A stretch of 46,446 nucleotides of DNA. Origin: Candidatus Hungatella pullicola (GTDB lineage: Bacteria > Bacillota > Clostridia > Lachnospirales > Lachnospiraceae). Below, one piece after another: positions 14,383 through 23,380 of this stretch. Position 1 is the stretch's first letter. Every line of letters starts with the position of its first letter. The notes beneath the pieces are model-generated. The model ran no database searches and was not told the DNA's origin. It worked only from the letters and a program-made list of their open reading frames with translations. Made by a program: the position numbers and the translations under genes. The stretch covers positions 1-46,446 of the forward strand of contig DXFU01000047.1 in assembly GCA_019114305.1 (NCBI GenBank), in the 5' to 3' direction.

Positions 14383-14420
14383 AAGATGCCGGGAACAGCA
14401 GAAGCTATTCCCGGCATCTT
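14383..14420. terminator. Bidirectional hairpin between convergent lipoprotein and lacI-type genes
   Basis: AAGATGCCGGGAA (14383-14395) and TTCCCGGCATCTT (14408-14420) are a perfect 13-base inverted repeat with a 12-base loop. There is no T-tract on either strand, and the right arm forms the last codons of the minus-strand lacI-type gene, so it may stop transcription weakly in both directions or protect mRNA 3' ends. Confidence 0.55.
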
Positions 14421-15400
14421 CCCGTAGAATTCCGTTCAATTAACTGAGCGTGGAGAAGCAGGGTTCCGATAGGGACCCTGTTTTTTAAGCTTTCTAAGGC
14501 ATAGTAGCCGCTTTTTCCCAGCTGGATTCTGTCCTGGCGGACGGTGGTTAAGGGAGGGGAAGTGTGGGCGCAGATGGGGATGTCGTCAAATCCTATAATG
14601 CTTAAATCTTCCGGAATGCGGTAGCCCAGCTGCTGACACTGTATCATGGCTGCGTTAGCCACCAGGTCATGGCTGCATACTATAGCAGTTATTCCCATAT
14701 CCAGAAGTCGGGGCAAATGCTTTTCGATACATTCTGTAATGTAAAAAGCGCTGCCTGCACAGGAAGGCTCCCCCTTCAGGCCGTTTTGCTTTAGGGCCTG
14801 GAAAAAGGCCTTTTGTCTGGCAAGCATAATATGGGAAGCCAGAGAACTGCTGAGGTAGCCGATTTTTTTATGTCCCAGCTTTTTTAAATGAGATATGGCC
14901 AGCTCCATCCCTTCATTGCTGTCAACGCCTACATAGGCAATATTTAGATTGGCCGTAATATAATTGTCATAGAGAACTGCTGGGGTTTTGCTGGAAGAAA
15001 ATTCTTTCATCCATGGATCGCTGAAGGAAAATCCCAGAATAAAGGCCCCAAGGTAATTGTTGCGCAGCATATATACGTCATAAGAAATATTTTTCTGAAG
15101 CTCCTGATCAGCTGATACAATGTCTACTTCATAACCTGCCGGTTCTGCCATTTGGCGGAAGCCAAGAATGATATCGTAACCAAACTGATGAGGTTCTTTA
15201 TACTCCAGATTTCCGGTAATAATACACAGCTTTCCCAAGGAGGTTTTCTGACGCCGGATCTTTTTGTATCCCATCTCAACAGCTGTTTCCAGAATGCTTT
15301 TTTGTAAAGTTTCGCTAATATCGGGGGCGCCGTTTAAGGCCTTAGATACTGTGCCTTTAGACACTCCCAGCCTGTTGGCAATATCTTGTATGGTAGCCAA
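14405..15400 (-). CDS. LacI family transcriptional regulator, probable glycogen/maltodextrin gene regulator
   Basis: This 331-residue LacI/GalR protein has an N-terminal HTH and hinge (ATIQDIANRLGVSKGTVSKAL, then ETAVEMGYKK, residues 1-55) and a sugar-binding periplasmic-protein-like domain (IGFDDIPICAHTSPPLTTV near the C-terminus, as in family members). The start is TTG at 15400 with AAAGGGG eight bases upstream; no ATG is available. It is divergent from glycogen phosphorylase and 4-alpha-glucanotransferase, and three ACGAAAC/GTTTCGT words lie in the intervening region, two of them just downstream of the glgP promoter. This suggests repression of the glycogen genes, relieved by a sugar ligand; the ligand is not predictable. 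The target assignment is inference from position. Confidence 0.88.
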   Translation of the reverse strand: MATIQDIANRLGVSKGTVSKALNGAPDISETLQKSILETAVEMGYKKIRRQKTSLGKLCIITGNLEYKEPHQFGYDIILGFRQMAEPAGYEVDIVSADQELQKNISYDVYMLRNNYLGAFILGFSFSDPWMKEFSSSKTPAVLYDNYITANLNIAYVGVDSNEGMELAISHLKKLGHKKIGYLSSSLASHIMLARQKAFFQALKQNGLKGEPSCAGSAFYITECIEKHLPRLLDMGITAIVCSHDLVANAAMIQCQQLGYRIPEDLSIIGFDDIPICAHTSPPLTTVRQDRIQLGKSGYYALESLKNRVPIGTLLLHAQLIERNSTGRCRE

Positions 15401-15482
15401 TTTTCTACCCCTTTCTCAATCATAAAGCTTTTCCTCAATTATATTCGAGTTTGTGGAAAAAATCAAGAAAAAATATAGGAAA

Positions 15483-15490
15483 GTTTCGTA
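15483..15490 (-). promoter_or_regulatory. Distal ACGAAAC-type half-site
   Basis: GTTTCGTA is the exact reverse complement of TACGAAAC at 15622-15629, 132 bases away. It lies upstream of the lacI-type gene and may be a second binding site for looping or autoregulation. Confidence 0.3.
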
Positions 15491-15574
15491 CTGAGAGTTT
15501 GTTAAAATCTATAAAAATCCATGGTGTTTTCTGTGCAAACCAGACAAAATACTGCATAGATTATAAAAAGGGGA

Positions 15575-15603
15575 TTGACGGAAAGGAAAGAACTGTGTAT
15601 GAT
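15575..15603 (+). promoter_or_regulatory. Sigma-A promoter of glgP-malQ
   Basis: TTGACG (15575-15580), a 17-base spacer, and TATGAT (15598-15603). The expected start near 15610 gives a leader of about 100 bases before the GTG of glgP. Confidence 0.7.
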
Positions 15604-15612
15604 AGAAATGTA

Positions 15613-15629
15613 ACGAAACAATACGAAAC
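15613..15629 (+). promoter_or_regulatory. Tandem ACGAAAC motif, candidate LacI-family operator
   Basis: ACGAAAC occurs at 15613-15619 and again at 15623-15629, exactly one helical turn (10 bases) apart and directly downstream of the predicted transcription start, where a bound repressor would block elongation or initiation. Confidence 0.45.
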
Positions 15630-15710
15630 TTTTACGGCGATAAGTTTTAAAAGGAATTATGGATTTTACCGACATTTTTGCTTAATAGTCGGCAGGAAGG
15701 AGACTTTATT

Positions 15711-17969
15711 GTGGAAGAGGCATTAAAAAAACAGCTTCAGGAGAAGTTTGGAAAAGGGATAAAGGAAGCGGAAAAAGAAGAGATTTACCAGGCTCTTCTT
15801 TGCATTGTGAAGGATAGAGTTAAGGATATACCCCATAACCAGGGAAAGAAAAAGCTGTATTATATTTCTGCTGAGTTTCTCATTGGCAAGCTTTTGTCCA
15901 ATCATCTGATTAATTTGGGACTTTTTGACGAGACAAGACAGGTTTTGGCTGCCTATGGCCATGATCTTGGTGAGATTGAGGAGGCGGAACCAGAGCCCTC
16001 CCTGGGAAATGGAGGGCTGGGACGTTTGGCTGCCTGCTTTTTGGATTCCATCGCCACTCTCGGTCTTCAGGGAGACGGCATTGGACTTAATTACCATGAA
16101 GGGCTGTTCCTGCAGCAATTTGCGGATCACAAACAGGTGGAGGAAAAGAATCCGTGGATTACCAGGGAGGGCTGGCTTATAAAGACAGACCGTCATTTTA
16201 AGGTTCCCTTTAAGGATTTTACTCTTACCTCGACGATGTATGATATTGACGTTACAGGATATAACAGCGGCCGCAATAAGCTTCATTTATTTGATCTGGA
16301 TACGGTGGATGAATCCATCATTCAGTCCGGAATCACCTTTGACAAAAGGGATATCAGCAAAAATCTTACTTTGTTCCTATATCCTGATGACAGCGATGAG
16401 GCAGGTCATCTCCTTCGCATTTATCAGCAGTATTTTATGGTAAGCAACGGGGCTCAGCTGATTTTGGAAGAAGCTGTGGAACGAGGAGCAGATCTTCTTC
16501 ATCTGGATGAGTATGTATGCATTCAGATTAATGACACCCATCCAACAATGGTGATCCCGGAACTGATCCGCCTGCTGATGGAAAAAGGAATGAATGAGGA
16601 TGAGGCAATTTCTGTTGTCCGCAGAACCTGCGCTTATACCAATCACACCATATTGGCAGAAGCTTTGGAAAAATGGCCGGTTTCCTATCTGGAAAAGGTT
16701 GTTCCCCATCTGCTTCCCATTATCCGCAGTCTGGACAAGAGGGTGAAGGAGGAATTTGAAGATCAGAGAGTTGCCATTATAGATAAAGAAGATCGGGTTC
16801 ATATGGCTCATATTGATATTCACTATGGATTTGCGGTCAACGGAGTTGCTGCTCTTCATACCAAGATTCTGAAAGAGTCTGAGTTAAGACCGTTTTACGA
16901 GATTTATCCGGAAAAATTCAACAATAAAACCAATGGAATTACGTTCCGCCGATGGCTGACTCACTGCAACTATAAACTGGCCTCTTATTTGGAGGAGCAG
17001 ATTGGACCGGCCTATCTTCAGGATTCTGCAGAGCTGAAAAAGCTTCTGGAGTACCGCCGCGATCCACAGGTTCTGGCCAGGATTAGAGAAATTAAAAAGG
17101 AAGCTAAAATTCAGCTGAAGAATTATTTAAAGGAGACCCAGGGACTGGAGATTGATGAGAATTCTGTGTACGACATTCAGATTAAGCGTCTCCACGAGTA
17201 TAAGAGACAGCAGATGAACGCTCTGTACGGAATTTATAAGTATTTGGAAATCAAAAAGGGGAATCTTCCAAAACGTCCCATTACTATGATTTTTGGGGCA
17301 AAAGCAGCTCCTGCCTACACAATTGCCAAGGATATTATCCATTTGATTCTCTGTTTGCAGGAACTGACTGCCGCTGATCCCCAGGTCAGCCCTTATCTTA
17401 AGATCGTTATGGTGGAAAATTACAATGTAACCAAAGCGGAGAAGCTGATTCCTGCCTGCGATATTTCTGAGCAGATTTCACTGGCTTCCAAAGAGGCTTC
17501 CGGAACCGGCAATATGAAGTTTATGCTTAACGGCGCTGTGACTTTGGGAACAGAGGACGGGGCGAATGTTGAAATTCATCAGCTTGTAGGCGATAAAAAT
17601 ATTTACATTTTCGGTGAAAAGTCGGAAAATATAATCAAGCTGTATGAGACAGGAGAGTACAGCAGCAGAAAGCTGTATGACACAGACCCTCAGATTAAGG
17701 AGCTGGTAGATTTCCTTGCGGGTGAGGAACTGTCCGCTATTGGGGATCCGGAGAATTTGAACCGGCTTTACGAAGAAATCCGCAATAAAGACTGGTTTAT
17801 GGCCCTTTTGGATTTAAAGGATTATATCAGCACAAAAGAACGGATGCTGGATGACTTCCAGAAGGAAGAGGAATGGGCAGAAAAGATGCTGGTTAACATT
17901 GCTCAGGCCGGATTTTTCTCTTCAGACCGAACCATCAGAGAGTACAACCGGGATATCTGGCATCTGTAA
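15711..17969 (+). CDS. glgP: Glycogen/starch phosphorylase
   Basis: This 752-residue enzyme releases glucose-1-phosphate from alpha-1,4-glucan ends using phosphate and pyridoxal phosphate. Visible family motifs are [57 protein letters not shown] and NGITFRRWL. The PLP site is [14 protein letters not shown], with the Schiff-base lysine at about K603. At 752 residues it is slightly shorter than E. coli GlgP, as in other Clostridia. AAGGAG lies eight bases before a GTG at 15711, which I prefer over an ATG at 15678 that lacks a ribosome binding site. It is followed 37 bases later by malQ, so the pair degrades glycogen or maltodextrin together. Control is likely by the divergent LacI protein. Confidence 0.96.
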   Translation: MEEALKKQLQEKFGKGIKEAEKEEIYQALLCIVKDRVKDIPHNQGKKKLYYISAEFLIGKLLSNHLINLGLFDETRQVLAAYGHDLGEIEEAEPEPSLGNGGLGRLAACFLDSIATLGLQGDGIGLNYHEGLFLQQFADHKQVEEKNPWITREGWLIKTDRHFKVPFKDFTLTSTMYDIDVTGYNSGRNKLHLFDLDTVDESIIQSGITFDKRDISKNLTLFLYPDDSDEAGHLLRIYQQYFMVSNGAQLILEEAVERGADLLHLDEYVCIQINDTHPTMVIPELIRLLMEKGMNEDEAISVVRRTCAYTNHTILAEALEKWPVSYLEKVVPHLLPIIRSLDKRVKEEFEDQRVAIIDKEDRVHMAHIDIHYGFAVNGVAALHTKILKESELRPFYEIYPEKFNNKTNGITFRRWLTHCNYKLASYLEEQIGPAYLQDSAELKKLLEYRRDPQVLARIREIKKEAKIQLKNYLKETQGLEIDENSVYDIQIKRLHEYKRQQMNALYGIYKYLEIKKGNLPKRPITMIFGAKAAPAYTIAKDIIHLILCLQELTAADPQVSPYLKIVMVENYNVTKAEKLIPACDISEQISLASKEASGTGNMKFMLNGAVTLGTEDGANVEIHQLVGDKNIYIFGEKSENIIKLYETGEYSSRKLYDTDPQIKELVDFLAGEELSAIGDPENLNRLYEEIRNKDWFMALLDLKDYISTKERMLDDFQKEEEWAEKMLVNIAQAGFFSSDRTIREYNRDIWHL

Positions 17970-18006
17970 GAGCCAAGGGTCATACGGCGGGAAAGGGGAC
18001 TAAATT

Positions 18007-19488
18007 ATGAAAGAAACTGGAATTTTAATGCCGGTTTTCTCTCTTCCCTCCCAATGGGGACTGGGGGAGTTTGGAAAAGAGGCTGTCCGGTGGCTGGATC
18101 TGCTTAAGGAAAACAGCATATCTATCTGGCAGATTCTTCCTCTCAATCCGGTGGGATATGGAAATTCTCCTTACCAGCCATACTCCTCCTATGCGGGAGA
18201 TGAGCTTTATATCAGCCTGGAAAAGCTTTATGAGGAAGGACTGTTAAGTCAGCTTCCGCCTCCTTTCAGGCAGTGGGAGAGGAAGGTGGACTATGACCAG
18301 ATCAGACAGTGGAAGGAAAAATGGCTGAAAGAGGCCTTCCAGACTTTTGTCCGCGCAGGAAGAGATAAGGAGGAGGAGTACCTGGAATTTATCTCCCAGG
18401 ACTGGGTAGAACTTTACGGCGCCTTCCGCGCTATGAAAGAAGATAACGGGGGAACCTGCTGGAATGAGTGGCCAAAGGAGGACAGACAGTGGCCAAAGAA
18501 TCGAAGTCCTTTGTCTGCAGAAAGGCAGGAGACGGTCAATTACCACAGGTTTCTTCAGTATATTTTTTATCGGCAGTGGACATGGGTCAGAGAAAAGGCA
18601 AGGGAAAGAGAAATACGGATTATGGGGGATATGCCCTTTTATGTGGGAGTGGATTCTGTAGACGTTTGGGGAGGAAAGGATAATTTCCTTCTGGATACTG
18701 ACGGACGGCCTGTTTTTATTGCGGGAGTTCCGCCGGATTATTTCAGCGCCACAGGCCAGAGATGGGGGAATCCTATTTATGATTGGGATTACATGAAATC
18801 TCAAAATTATCAGTTCTGGGTAGACCGGATCGGATACAGCAGCCGTTTGTTTGATATTATCCGCATTGACCATTTCCGGGCTTTTGATACCTTCTGGAAG
18901 ATTCCTGCCACATGCCCTACAGCCATTGAAGGACAGTGGATTGAGGCTCCCGGATATCAGGTTCTGGACCGTCTAAGAGAGGCTCTTCCCCAGGTGAATC
19001 TTGTTGCTGAGGACCTGGGAGAGCTGAGACCGGAGGTGCTGCAGCTAAAAGATCACTATGGCCTGAAAGGCATGAAGGTGCTTGTGTTTTCTATAAGCTG
19101 GAACCGGAAATACGCCTATGATAATTTCGGAGAGAAGAAGAACTTGATTATCTATACGGGAACCCATGACAATTCTCCTCTGAAAGAGTGGTATGAAGAG
19201 CAGAACACCGCCAGACGGCGTAAACTCCGCCGTTTCCTGAAGAAAAAGGGAATCCGTCAGGGTTCTGTAAAAGACAGGCTTATTTCCTATACCTTAAGCT
19301 CAAAGGCGGAATATGCAATTCTTTCTATGCCTGATGTGTTAGGACTTGGAAAAGAAGGCCATATAAATATGCCGGGAACAGTGGGAAGTCCTAACTGGGA
19401 GTGGAGGATGCCGGACTTTTGTCAGGCGGAAAAAGAACTGAAGCGGTACAGAAGCCTGATTGAGAAGCGAAAAGAGAAGCAGGATTAG
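18007..19488 (+). CDS. malQ: 4-alpha-glucanotransferase (amylomaltase)
   Basis: This 493-residue GH77 enzyme transfers alpha-1,4-glucan segments, producing longer chains for glycogen phosphorylase. The N-terminus GILMPVFSLPSQWGLGEFG and WQILPLNPVGYGNSPYQPYS are typical. Catalytic residues visible are the nucleophile D288 in IRIDHFRAFDTFW, the acid/base E335 in VAEDLGEL and the transition-state stabiliser D388 in TGTHDNSPL. The length is normal for a bacterial single-domain MalQ. A ribosome binding site (GGAAAGGGG) precedes the ATG. It is the second gene of the glgP operon and is followed by a terminator at 19498-19535. Confidence 0.96.
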   Translation: MKETGILMPVFSLPSQWGLGEFGKEAVRWLDLLKENSISIWQILPLNPVGYGNSPYQPYSSYAGDELYISLEKLYEEGLLSQLPPPFRQWERKVDYDQIRQWKEKWLKEAFQTFVRAGRDKEEEYLEFISQDWVELYGAFRAMKEDNGGTCWNEWPKEDRQWPKNRSPLSAERQETVNYHRFLQYIFYRQWTWVREKAREREIRIMGDMPFYVGVDSVDVWGGKDNFLLDTDGRPVFIAGVPPDYFSATGQRWGNPIYDWDYMKSQNYQFWVDRIGYSSRLFDIIRIDHFRAFDTFWKIPATCPTAIEGQWIEAPGYQVLDRLREALPQVNLVAEDLGELRPEVLQLKDHYGLKGMKVLVFSISWNRKYAYDNFGEKKNLIIYTGTHDNSPLKEWYEEQNTARRRKLRRFLKKKGIRQGSVKDRLISYTLSSKAEYAILSMPDVLGLGKEGHINMPGTVGSPNWEWRMPDFCQAEKELKRYRSLIEKRKEKQD

Positions 19489-19497
19489 AGGAAACAG

Positions 19498-19535
19498 GCC
19501 CTCTGGAAACCAGGATGGTTTTCCAGGGGGCTTTT
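19498..19535 (+). terminator. Terminator of the glgP-malQ operon
   Basis: GCCCTCTGGAAA (19498-19509) pairs with TTTCCAGGGGGC (19520-19531), with a mismatch and a G-T pair, followed by four T. Confidence 0.75.
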
Positions 19536-19635
19536 CTGTACTCATTGGCAGGCTTCTTTTGGGCAGCGGATCTGCCGGTTTGTTCCTGAGAAGACGGAAA
19601 ATTTTCGTTAAAGTTTTCCACAAGCGAAAAAGTTG

Positions 19636-19663
19636 CTGACAGATTTCTGTTTCATGGTATACT
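19636..19663 (+). promoter_or_regulatory. Promoter of the TetM-like/YacP fusion gene
   Basis: CTGACA (19636-19641), 16 bases, then TATACT (19658-19663) preceded by TGG (extended -10). The leader of about 50 bases contains a small hairpin, GTCTG (19674-19678) with CAGAC (19685-19689), and is too short for the attenuator seen before tet(M). Confidence 0.55.
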
Positions 19664-19718
19664 TAAAGGTAACGTCTGTGTTCGCAGACAGGATAGAATT
19701 AAAAAGTGAGATATAAGA

Positions 19719-22430
19719 ATGAAAGCAAATCAATTGGTTTTAGGTATCCTGGCCCACGTAGATGCTGGAAAGACCACTTTGGCAGAAAGCATTCTCTACC
19801 TTACCGGCAGCATACGCAGGCTTGGACGGGTAGATCACGGGGATGCCTTTTTGGATACAGATAAGATGGAACGGGCCAGAGGAATTACCATATTTTCCAA
19901 ACAGGCTCAGCTTACTTTAGGGGAGAAGAAGGTTACTTTGCTGGATACGCCGGGGCATGTGGATTTTTCCGCTGAAATGGAGAGAACCCTTCAGGTGATG
20001 GATTACGCGGTCTTAGTCATCAATGGAGCGGATGGTGTCCAGAGCCACACTTTGACTTTGTGGAGACTGTTGAAATATTACAGGGTACCGGTATTTCTTT
20101 TTGTTAACAAGATGGATCAGCCTGGAACGGATAAGGAAAGGCTGCTAAGTGATTTGAAAAGCCGGCTGGATGACAGCTGTATTGATTTTGGTATGGAAGA
20201 TCAGGAAAGCTTTTTCGATCAGCTGGCCATGTGCGGAGAGACCCTTATGGAGGAGTTTTTGGAGCAGGGCGCCATTGGGAAAGACACCATTGCCCAGGCT
20301 ATAAGAGAAAGACAGATCTTTCCCTGCTTTTTCGGTTCCGCTTTAAAGATCTGGGGGGTGGAGGAACTTTTAAAGGGGATAGAGGAGATGACTTTATTTC
20401 CCCAATATCCGGAGGAATTTGGCGCAAAGATTTACAAAATTACCAGAGATGCTCAGGGAGCCAGACTAACTCATATGAAAATTACAGGGGGAAGGCTGAA
20501 GGTAAAAGAATTTCTTCAATCGGGGGAAGAGGGATTCTGGAAAGAAAAGACAGACCAGATTCGTATTTATTCCGGTGATTCGTTTGCGTTGGTTCAGGAA
20601 GCAGAGGCTGGCTGTGTCTGCGCCGTTACCGGCCTGACGAAAACCAGCTCCGGACAGGGGCTTGGAACAGAGGCATCTTCTTCCATGCCTATTTTAGAGC
20701 CGGTTCTCACCTATCAGATTCTGCCGCCGGAAGGCTGTGATATTCATAAGCTTTTAATTTGGCTGCGTCAGCTGGAGGAGGAGGAACCCCATCTTCATAT
20801 TACCTGGAATGAGGCTTTGGGAGAGATACACGCCCAGGTGATGGGAGAGATTGAAACAGAGATCCTAAAAAATATGATCTTGGAACGGTTTGGAGTGGAG
20901 GTGGAGTTCGGCCAGGGCAATCTGGTCTATAAGGAGACCATAAAAGCCCCTGTGGAGGGGGTGGGACATTTTGAGCCGCTGCGCCACTACGCGGAGGTCC
21001 ATCTTTTGCTGGAACCGGGGGAACCGGGAAGTGGTCTGCAGTTTGATACCAGCTGCAGCGAGGATGACCTGGCCGGCAGCTGGCAGAGACTGATTCTGAC
21101 TCATTTAAAGGAAAAGGCCCACGTTGGAGTTCTCACCGGATCAGAGATTACGGATATGAAAATAACCGTTACAGCGGGACGGGCACACTTAAAGCACACC
21201 GAAGGGGGAGATTTCAGGCAGGCCACCTACCGGGCAGTACGTCAGGGCCTGAAAAAGGCGGAGTCTGTTCTTCTGGAGCCTGTTTATGAGTTCAGGCTGG
21301 AGCTGCCGGCTGAAATGGTGGGGAGGGCCATGGCAGATATTCAGAAGAGATACGGCCAGTTTGAACCTCCTGTGATGGAGGGAGACCAGGCAGTGCTTAC
21401 GGGAAAGGCTCCTGTAGCCGCTATGCGGGACTATCAGAGAGAGGTGAACGCTTATACCAGAGGGCAGGGACGACTTTTTTGTACTTTGAAAGGATATGAA
21501 CCCTGTCACAACGCTCAGGAGGTCATAGATGCCATGGGATATGATTCAGAACTGGATATGGAAAATCCCACAGGCTCTGTGTTCTGTTCTCACGGGGCAG
21601 GATTTGTGGTGCCCTGGGATCAGGTGGAGCAGTATATGCACATAGAAAGCACTCTGGAATCCCAGGAGGAGAAAGAGTACCGGCCCAGACAGGTTCTTCC
21701 CCCGGCTTCCAGCAAGGAGGAAGCCTTTATTTCCCAGGAGGAAATTGATCAGATTTTTGCTCAGACCTATGGAACTTCCAAAAGAGAGAAAAACCGTTTT
21801 AATCGAAACAGAGACCTGGAAAAGCGGGTGTGGACAGCGCCTTCCTATCAGTCAAAGCCCAGGGAGAAAAAGGAGTCCTACCTGCTGGTAGACGGCTACA
21901 ATATTATTTATGCCTGGCCGGCGCTTCGGGAGCTGGTGGAGACGAATCTGGATGGCGCAAGGCAGAGGCTGATGGATATTCTTTCTGATTATCAGGGATA
22001 CAAGAAAGATACTGTAATTCTTGTGTTTGATGCTTATAAAGTAAAAGGAGGAACCGGTTCTGTTCAGAAGTATCACAATATTCATGTCATCTATACAAAG
22101 GAAGCAGAAACCGCAGATCAGTATATTGAAAAGGCTGTTCATAAAATGGGACAAAAGTATGATGTGACCGTTGCTACTTCTGATTACTTGGAGCAGATGA
22201 TTATCTGGGGAAGCGGAGCAAGGCGAATTTCGGCTCAGGGACTTTTGGAGGAAGTAAAACAGATGAAGGAAGAGGTACGGCAGACGTATCTGTCCCAGCC
22301 GGAAAGAGGAAACTTTCCTTTTAGGAATCTTTCTGCAAAAGAATTTCTTCGGGAATCGCAGGAACAGGAGAAGGAAGGGAAACAGGAAGAGAAGAAATCG
22401 GAAATAGAAATAAGGAAGGGTGTAAAATGA
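19719..22430 (+). CDS. TetM/EF-G-like ribosomal GTPase fused to a YacP/Rae1-type NYN endonuclease
   Basis: This 903-residue protein has two parts. Residues 1 to about 660 are a TetM/TetO-like translational GTPase: G1 AHVDAGKTT (12-20), G2 RGIT (54-57), G3 DTPGH (76-80), G4 NKMD (130-133), G5 SAL near 207, then domains II-V ending in the TetM-like VLTGKAPVAAMRDYQ and LFCTLKGYE. After a charged linker (about 660-715), residues 720-875 match YacP/Rae1: LLVDGYNIIYAWP with D725, VFDA with D771, KEAETADQYIEK with D800, ATSDYLEQ with D822 and RRISAQGLLEEV. All acidic residues expected for nuclease activity are present. Rae1 cleaves mRNA in the ribosomal A site; TetM-like factors bind beside it. The combined role (ribosome rescue or mRNA cleavage on stalled ribosomes) is inference. 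Tetracycline resistance is not implied. It overlaps the next gene by four bases. Confidence 0.93.
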   Translation: MKANQLVLGILAHVDAGKTTLAESILYLTGSIRRLGRVDHGDAFLDTDKMERARGITIFSKQAQLTLGEKKVTLLDTPGHVDFSAEMERTLQVMDYAVLVINGADGVQSHTLTLWRLLKYYRVPVFLFVNKMDQPGTDKERLLSDLKSRLDDSCIDFGMEDQESFFDQLAMCGETLMEEFLEQGAIGKDTIAQAIRERQIFPCFFGSALKIWGVEELLKGIEEMTLFPQYPEEFGAKIYKITRDAQGARLTHMKITGGRLKVKEFLQSGEEGFWKEKTDQIRIYSGDSFALVQEAEAGCVCAVTGLTKTSSGQGLGTEASSSMPILEPVLTYQILPPEGCDIHKLLIWLRQLEEEEPHLHITWNEALGEIHAQVMGEIETEILKNMILERFGVEVEFGQGNLVYKETIKAPVEGVGHFEPLRHYAEVHLLLEPGEPGSGLQFDTSCSEDDLAGSWQRLILTHLKEKAHVGVLTGSEITDMKITVTAGRAHLKHTEGGDFRQATYRAVRQGLKKAESVLLEPVYEFRLELPAEMVGRAMADIQKRYGQFEPPVMEGDQAVLTGKAPVAAMRDYQREVNAYTRGQGRLFCTLKGYEPCHNAQEVIDAMGYDSELDMENPTGSVFCSHGAGFVVPWDQVEQYMHIESTLESQEEKEYRPRQVLPPASSKEEAFISQEEIDQIFAQTYGTSKREKNRFNRNRDLEKRVWTAPSYQSKPREKKESYLLVDGYNIIYAWPALRELVETNLDGARQRLMDILSDYQGYKKDTVILVFDAYKVKGGTGSVQKYHNIHVIYTKEAETADQYIEKAVHKMGQKYDVTVATSDYLEQMIIWGSGARRISAQGLLEEVKQMKEEVRQTYLSQPERGNFPFRNLSAKEFLRESQEQEKEGKQEEKKSEIEIRKGVK

Positions 22431-23305
22431 GGGAAGATTATAAACTATGCAAACATATAAAAGACAACCCCAAGCTTAGAAAAAGTTTTAATCAGCTGGC
22501 GTTTCGAACCTTCCAACTGGATTTTGAACCCTGGTATGAGATGGGATTTTGGAAGGATAATTATATTCCTTTCAGCCTGGTTAAGGGAGAGCAGGTAATT
22601 GCCAATGTTTCTGTTAATCCCATGGTATTTGACTGTATGGAAGAGGAAAAGCATTACATTCAGATTGGAACGGTTATGACAGACCCGCAGTATAGGAAAC
22701 AAGGGCTTTCCAGGTATCTGCTGGAAACTGTTATACAGGAATACAAAGAAAAAACCCATGGAATCTATTTGTTTGCCAATCCCTCCGTGCTGGACTTTTA
22801 TCCTAAGTTTGGTTTTACCAAAGTGGCTCAATATGAATATCAGAAAAAAATAAGCTGCAGTCAAAGGGTAAAAACCCCAAGGAAAATCTCTCTGGATGAT
22901 CCGGTTCACGCAAAAAGGCTTACGGAGATGATTGAGAGAGGCGCGGTTAACAGCCGCCTTTCTATGAGGGGAAATCCAGGTCTTGTGTTTTTCTATTTGG
23001 CACAGTTTATGAAGGATCAGGTATATTGGCTGGAAGAGCAGGAGGCATACGCCGTAGCCGAGGAGGAAAACGGCGTGTTAAGGCTTGTGGAGCTGTTCTC
23101 GTTCCACACAGCGGATACGGAAGCGGCCGCAAGGGCATTTGGGCCTGACATTAAAAAAGTTATTCTGGGATTTACGCCCCTTGAAACAGAGGGCTATAAG
23201 ACAGAAGAAATATCCGAAGAAGAGGATACTCTTTTTGTCCTGGGAGATGATTTTAAAATCTTCAGGGAGGAAAAAGCGGGTTTTCCTGTGCTGTCCCATG
23301 CATAA
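22427..23305 (+). CDS. GNAT family N-acetyltransferase
   Basis: This 292-residue protein has an N-terminal GNAT fold: ANVSVNPMVF and IQIGTVMTDPQYRKQGLSRYLLE, with the acetyl-CoA loop Q-Y-R-K-Q-G-L-S-R, then LFANPSVLDFYPKFGF, a typical GNAT beta-6 and helix segment. The C-terminal half (about 150-292) is a second, less conserved domain, as in Eis-like two-domain acetyltransferases. The acceptor substrate is unknown. The start codon overlaps the stop of the TetM-like/YacP fusion gene (ATGA), so the two proteins are translationally coupled and probably work in the same process or under the same conditions. No separate promoter is visible. It ends before a short leader of the GH35 gene. Confidence 0.82.
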   Translation: MREDYKLCKHIKDNPKLRKSFNQLAFRTFQLDFEPWYEMGFWKDNYIPFSLVKGEQVIANVSVNPMVFDCMEEEKHYIQIGTVMTDPQYRKQGLSRYLLETVIQEYKEKTHGIYLFANPSVLDFYPKFGFTKVAQYEYQKKISCSQRVKTPRKISLDDPVHAKRLTEMIERGAVNSRLSMRGNPGLVFFYLAQFMKDQVYWLEEQEAYAVAEEENGVLRLVELFSFHTADTEAAARAFGPDIKKVILGFTPLETEGYKTEEISEEEDTLFVLGDDFKIFREEKAGFPVLSHA

Positions 23306-23380
23306 AAGAATTTTGTATCTTACCCATAATTATCTATGCCGGCGCTTAAGGCTGGTTTAACTGGAAAGGAGTTAAATTCA

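Noticed and set aside
15498-15516. Rex box upstream of glgP
   Set aside because: TTGTTAA is present, but the other arm matches only about half of the consensus.
15451-15726. 91-codon plus-strand ORF in the glgP leader
   Set aside because: It runs through the promoter and operator region and has no ribosome binding site.
19719-22430. Tetracycline resistance gene
   Set aside because: The GTPase part is TetM-like but diverged, fused to a nuclease and without a tet(M) attenuator or mobile context; the resistance label is not supported.
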